A DNA stretch of 6,805 nt from Planctomycetaceae bacterium (lineage in GTDB: Bacteria; Planctomycetota; Planctomycetia; Pirellulales; UBA1268), in assembly GCA_003488325.1 (NCBI GenBank), contig DNLZ01000338.1, positions 2,028 to 8,832 on the forward strand, given 5' to 3'. The first letter of the stretch is position 1. Each line of letters begins with the position of its first letter. The notes beneath the pieces were generated by a model. It made no database searches. It saw nothing but the letters and a program-made list of their open reading frames with translations, and was not told the origin of the DNA. Position numbers and translations under genes: made by a program. Below are positions 4,632 to 6,805 of this stretch, in pieces.

Positions 4632-6805
4632 ATGATGCACGCCACGAACGACTCGACCCACGACCGGGTGCGCGACAGGCGGGCCGCGTGGCGCGTCCTG
4701 CTCGGCGTCGTCGCGCTGCTCGCGCCCTGCCGGGCAAAGGCCGCCGAGCCGGCACCGTCGTTCACCCGCGACATCAAGGGGATCCTCTCCAACCGCTGCG
4801 CGCGGTGCCACGGCCCCGACGCGGCGTCGCGGCAGGGTGGCGGCGACGGCGGCCTGCGGCTCGACACGTTCGAGGGGGCGACGGCCGACCTCGGCGGCCA
4901 TGCGGCGATCGTGCCGGGCGATCCCGAATCGAGCGACGTCCTGCGTCGGATCACGTCCGACGACCCGGACCTCGTGATGCCGCCGCCGGACGCCGGGGAT
5001 CCGCTCACGCCCGAGCAGATCGCGCTGCTCCGGCGCTGGATCGCGGCCGGTGCCCGCTACGAGCCCCACTGGTCGTACGTGCGGCCGGTCCGGCCGGCCG
5101 TGCCGGCCGTGAAGGACGCCGCCTGGCCGAAGAACGACATCGATCGCTTCATCCTCGCGCGGCTGGAGGCCGAGGGGCTCGCGCCACAGCCGGAGGCGCC
5201 GCGGCCCGTGCTCGCCCGCCGCCTCGCGCTCGATCTGACCGGCCTGCCGCCCGATCCGGAGATGGTCGACGCCTTCGCGGCCGATGGCTCCGAGGACGCG
5301 ATCGGGAGGTTCGTCGACCGTTTGCTCGCGCACGGGGGCCGTGGCGAGCACCTCGCCCGGCAGTGGCTCGACCTCGCCCGCTACGCCGACAGTGCCGGCT
5401 ACGCCGATGACCGGCCGCGCACGATCTGGGGCTGGCGCGACTGGGTGATCGCCGCCTTCGACGCGAACATGCCGTTCGATCAGTTCACGATCCGTCAGAT
5501 CGCCGGCGATCTCCTCCCCGAGGCCTCGGCCGAGGACCGCATCGCGACCGCCTTCCACCGCAACACGCTCACCAACAGCGAGGGGGGCACGATCGACGAG
5601 GAATTCCGCACGGTGGCGGTCGTGGACCGCGTGAACACCACCCTCGCCACCTGGATGGGCACGACGATCGCGTGTTCCCAGTGTCACGACCACAAGTACG
5701 ACCCGCTTTCTCAGCGGGACTTCTTCGGTCTCTACGCGATCTTCAACAACACCGCCGATGCCGACCGCCCGGGTGAGGAGCCGGTGCTCGAGTTTTTCAC
5801 GCCGGCCCAGCGGGAGACGCGAGCCCGGCTCGAGGCGGATCTCGCGGCCGTCGAGAAGGTGCTCGCCACCGACACGCCCGCGCTCGCCGCCTCGCGCGAG
5901 GCGTGGGACCGGGCCTTTCCCCGGGACCTCGCATGGCACGCGGTCGCTCCCACGGCGGCCACGGTCGAAGGCGCGCCGGCGGAGGCTGCGCGGGTCGCCC
6001 CCGACGGTCGCGTGCTGCTCGTGGCCCCGGAGAAGCGGGCGGTCGCCACGATCGAGGCGCCGCTCGCTGCGGGGCCACTCGCCGGCCTGCGGCTCGAGTT
6101 TCCCGGCGACGAGAGCCTGCCTGCGAAGGGTTCGGGCCGCGGTCCGGATGGTTCGTTCGTGCTCTCGGGCGTGACCGCGCGGCTCGAGCCGGCCGGTGGC
6201 GGCGGGCCGATGGGTCGCTTCATCCGCGTCGAGCGGCCGGGCAAGGGCGTGTTCCTCTCGCTGGCGGAGGTCGAGGTCTTCGCCGCGGAGGGTGACGCGA
6301 ACATCGCCCGCGGTCGCTCGGCGACGCAGTCATCCACCGACTTCGGGGGCGATGCCGTCCGTGCCGTCGACGGCGAGACCAACGGCGACTACTACGCGAA
6401 GCAGTCGGTGACGCATACCGCGGCGGGTGACGATCCCTGGTGGGAGGTCGATCTCGGCGGGCCGGTCTCGATCAGCCGGATCGTCATCTGGAACCGTACC
6501 GACGGCGGCACCGGCGGCCGCCTGGCCGGCGCCCGGGTCTCGATCCTCGATGCGGCCCGCCAGCCGGTCTGGACGGAAACGCTCACCGCGGCCCCCGCGC
6601 CGTCGGCGACGCTCGCTCCAGCGGGTGGTCGAGACGTGCCGTTCGTGGCGGCGGTGGCCGATCGCACGGCGAACGGCTTCGACGCCGCGGCCGTGCTCCG
6701 CGCATCCCCCGACCCGAAGGACGACAAGGCGGTGAAGGCCGAGGCCGAGGGGGGCTGGTCGCCAGGGGGCGCGGCCCCCGCCGCGCTGACGCTCCTGCCC
6801 GCCGC
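4632..6805 (+). CDS. PSCyt1-PSCyt2(DUF1549) di-haem cytochrome-like protein with F5/8 type C domain, 3' partial
   Basis: This is a second exported cytochrome-like protein, open through 724 codons to the window edge. A charged N-terminus with D15-R-R17 leads into a hydrophobic stretch at about 20-32 and a likely signal peptidase site at A35-K-A37. PSCyt1 covers about 47-120, with haem motif C56-A-R-C59-H60 and the likely distal ligand M116 in MPPP. PSCyt2/DUF1549 covers about 170-373, with WLDLARY at 245, QIAGDLLP at 289 and a second haem motif C348-S-Q-C351-H352 followed by DHKYDP. A charged helical linker lies at about 387-430. A GSGRGPDGSFVLS-like strand precedes an F5/8 type C domain at about 529-652. 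The PSD1/DUF1553 part expected from the family, about 300 residues or more, must lie beyond the window. It is paralogous to the gene at 1-3125 and follows DUF1501 by 32 bases, so it is probably in the same operon. Its reaction is unknown; carbohydrate binding through the F5/8C domain is an inference. Confidence 0.92.
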   Translation, partial: MMHATNDSTHDRVRDRRAAWRVLLGVVALLAPCRAKAAEPAPSFTRDIKGILSNRCARCHGPDAASRQGGGDGGLRLDTFEGATADLGGHAAIVPGDPESSDVLRRITSDDPDLVMPPPDAGDPLTPEQIALLRRWIAAGARYEPHWSYVRPVRPAVPAVKDAAWPKNDIDRFILARLEAEGLAPQPEAPRPVLARRLALDLTGLPPDPEMVDAFAADGSEDAIGRFVDRLLAHGGRGEHLARQWLDLARYADSAGYADDRPRTIWGWRDWVIAAFDANMPFDQFTIRQIAGDLLPEASAEDRIATAFHRNTLTNSEGGTIDEEFRTVAVVDRVNTTLATWMGTTIACSQCHDHKYDPLSQRDFFGLYAIFNNTADADRPGEEPVLEFFTPAQRETRARLEADLAAVEKVLATDTPALAASREAWDRAFPRDLAWHAVAPTAATVEGAPAEAARVAPDGRVLLVAPEKRAVATIEAPLAAGPLAGLRLEFPGDESLPAKGSGRGPDGSFVLSGVTARLEPAGGGGPMGRFIRVERPGKGVFLSLAEVEVFAAEGDANIARGRSATQSSTDFGGDAVRAVDGETNGDYYAKQSVTHTAAGDDPWWEVDLGGPVSISRIVIWNRTDGGTGGRLAGARVSILDAARQPVWTETLTAAPAPSATLAPAGGRDVPFVAAVADRTANGFDAAAVLRASPDPKDDKAVKAEAEGGWSPGGAAPAALTLLPA
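6216..6587 (+). other. F5/8 type C (discoidin-like) domain inside the third gene
   Basis: The segment begins with an RFIRVE strand and a LAEVEVF strand. It continues with N557-I-A-R-G-R and an ATQSS block, an AVDG-T-GDYY block, an SVTHT block, W603-W-E-V-D-L-G and an I-V-I-W-N621-R-T-D strand. This order is characteristic of the fucolectin-like branch of F5/8C domains, which often bind sugars and a calcium ion. The first paralogue in this window has no equivalent segment. The C-terminal boundary is approximate. Confidence 0.85.

Noticed and set aside
4719..4730. Lipoprotein cleavage site (Leu-Ala-Pro-Cys) in the leader of the third gene
   Set aside because: Proline directly before the Cys does not fit a lipobox, and an Ala-Lys-Ala signal peptidase I site follows four residues later.
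2794..4755. 653-codon open frame on the - strand
   Set aside because: It spans the antisense of three recognised genes and both intergenic gaps. Its product is Arg/Gly/Ala/Val-rich with no domain, so it is a composition shadow.
5079..5111. Repeated CCGGCC-containing units that look like a small tandem repeat
   Set aside because: They encode a Pro/Val/Arg-rich linker between PSCyt1 and PSCyt2, in frame with the gene. Short G+C-rich codon repetition explains them.
4548..5939. 463-codon open frame on the - strand
   Set aside because: It is antisense to the PSCyt1/PSCyt2 part of the third gene, whose haem motifs and family blocks are unmistakable on the + strand.

Overview
The window is a very G+C-rich, densely coding stretch. 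Its three genes all run on the + strand and belong to families best known from Planctomycetes: PSCyt1/PSCyt2/PSD1 (DUF1549/DUF1553) cytochrome-like proteins and a DUF1501 protein. This combination, with long secreted multidomain proteins, points strongly to a planctomycete, probably of the Pirellulales/Planctomycetales type. That assignment rests on family recognition, since no rRNA or other marker gene is present.

Layout: (1) 1-3125, a large exported di-heme cytochrome-like protein. It is cut at its 5' end by the window edge and has the order PSCyt1, PSCyt2 (DUF1549), coiled linker, beta-rich middle region, PSD1 (DUF1553). (2) 3163-4599, a complete DUF1501 protein of 478 residues with a twin-arginine-type leader, starting at GTG after a strong ribosome binding site. 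(3) 4632-6805, a second PSCyt1/PSCyt2 protein with a signal peptide and an F5/8 type C (discoidin-like) domain. It is cut by the 3' edge before the PSD1 part expected from its family.

The gaps between genes are 37 and 32 bases. Neither contains a visible terminator or promoter, and each next gene has its own Shine-Dalgarno sequence, so the three genes probably form one operon. The two cytochrome-like proteins are paralogues of each other. Each has two CxxCH haem-binding motifs and a Met-Pro-Pro-Pro motif likely to supply the distal haem ligand. They flank a secreted protein of alkaline-phosphatase-like fold. The biochemical role of these families is not established. A reasonable inference is a periplasmic or surface redox/hydrolase module, with the F5/8C domain suggesting carbohydrate binding.

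No RNA gene, mobile element, CRISPR array or long repeat was seen. Long open frames on the opposite strand are shadows caused by the base composition.
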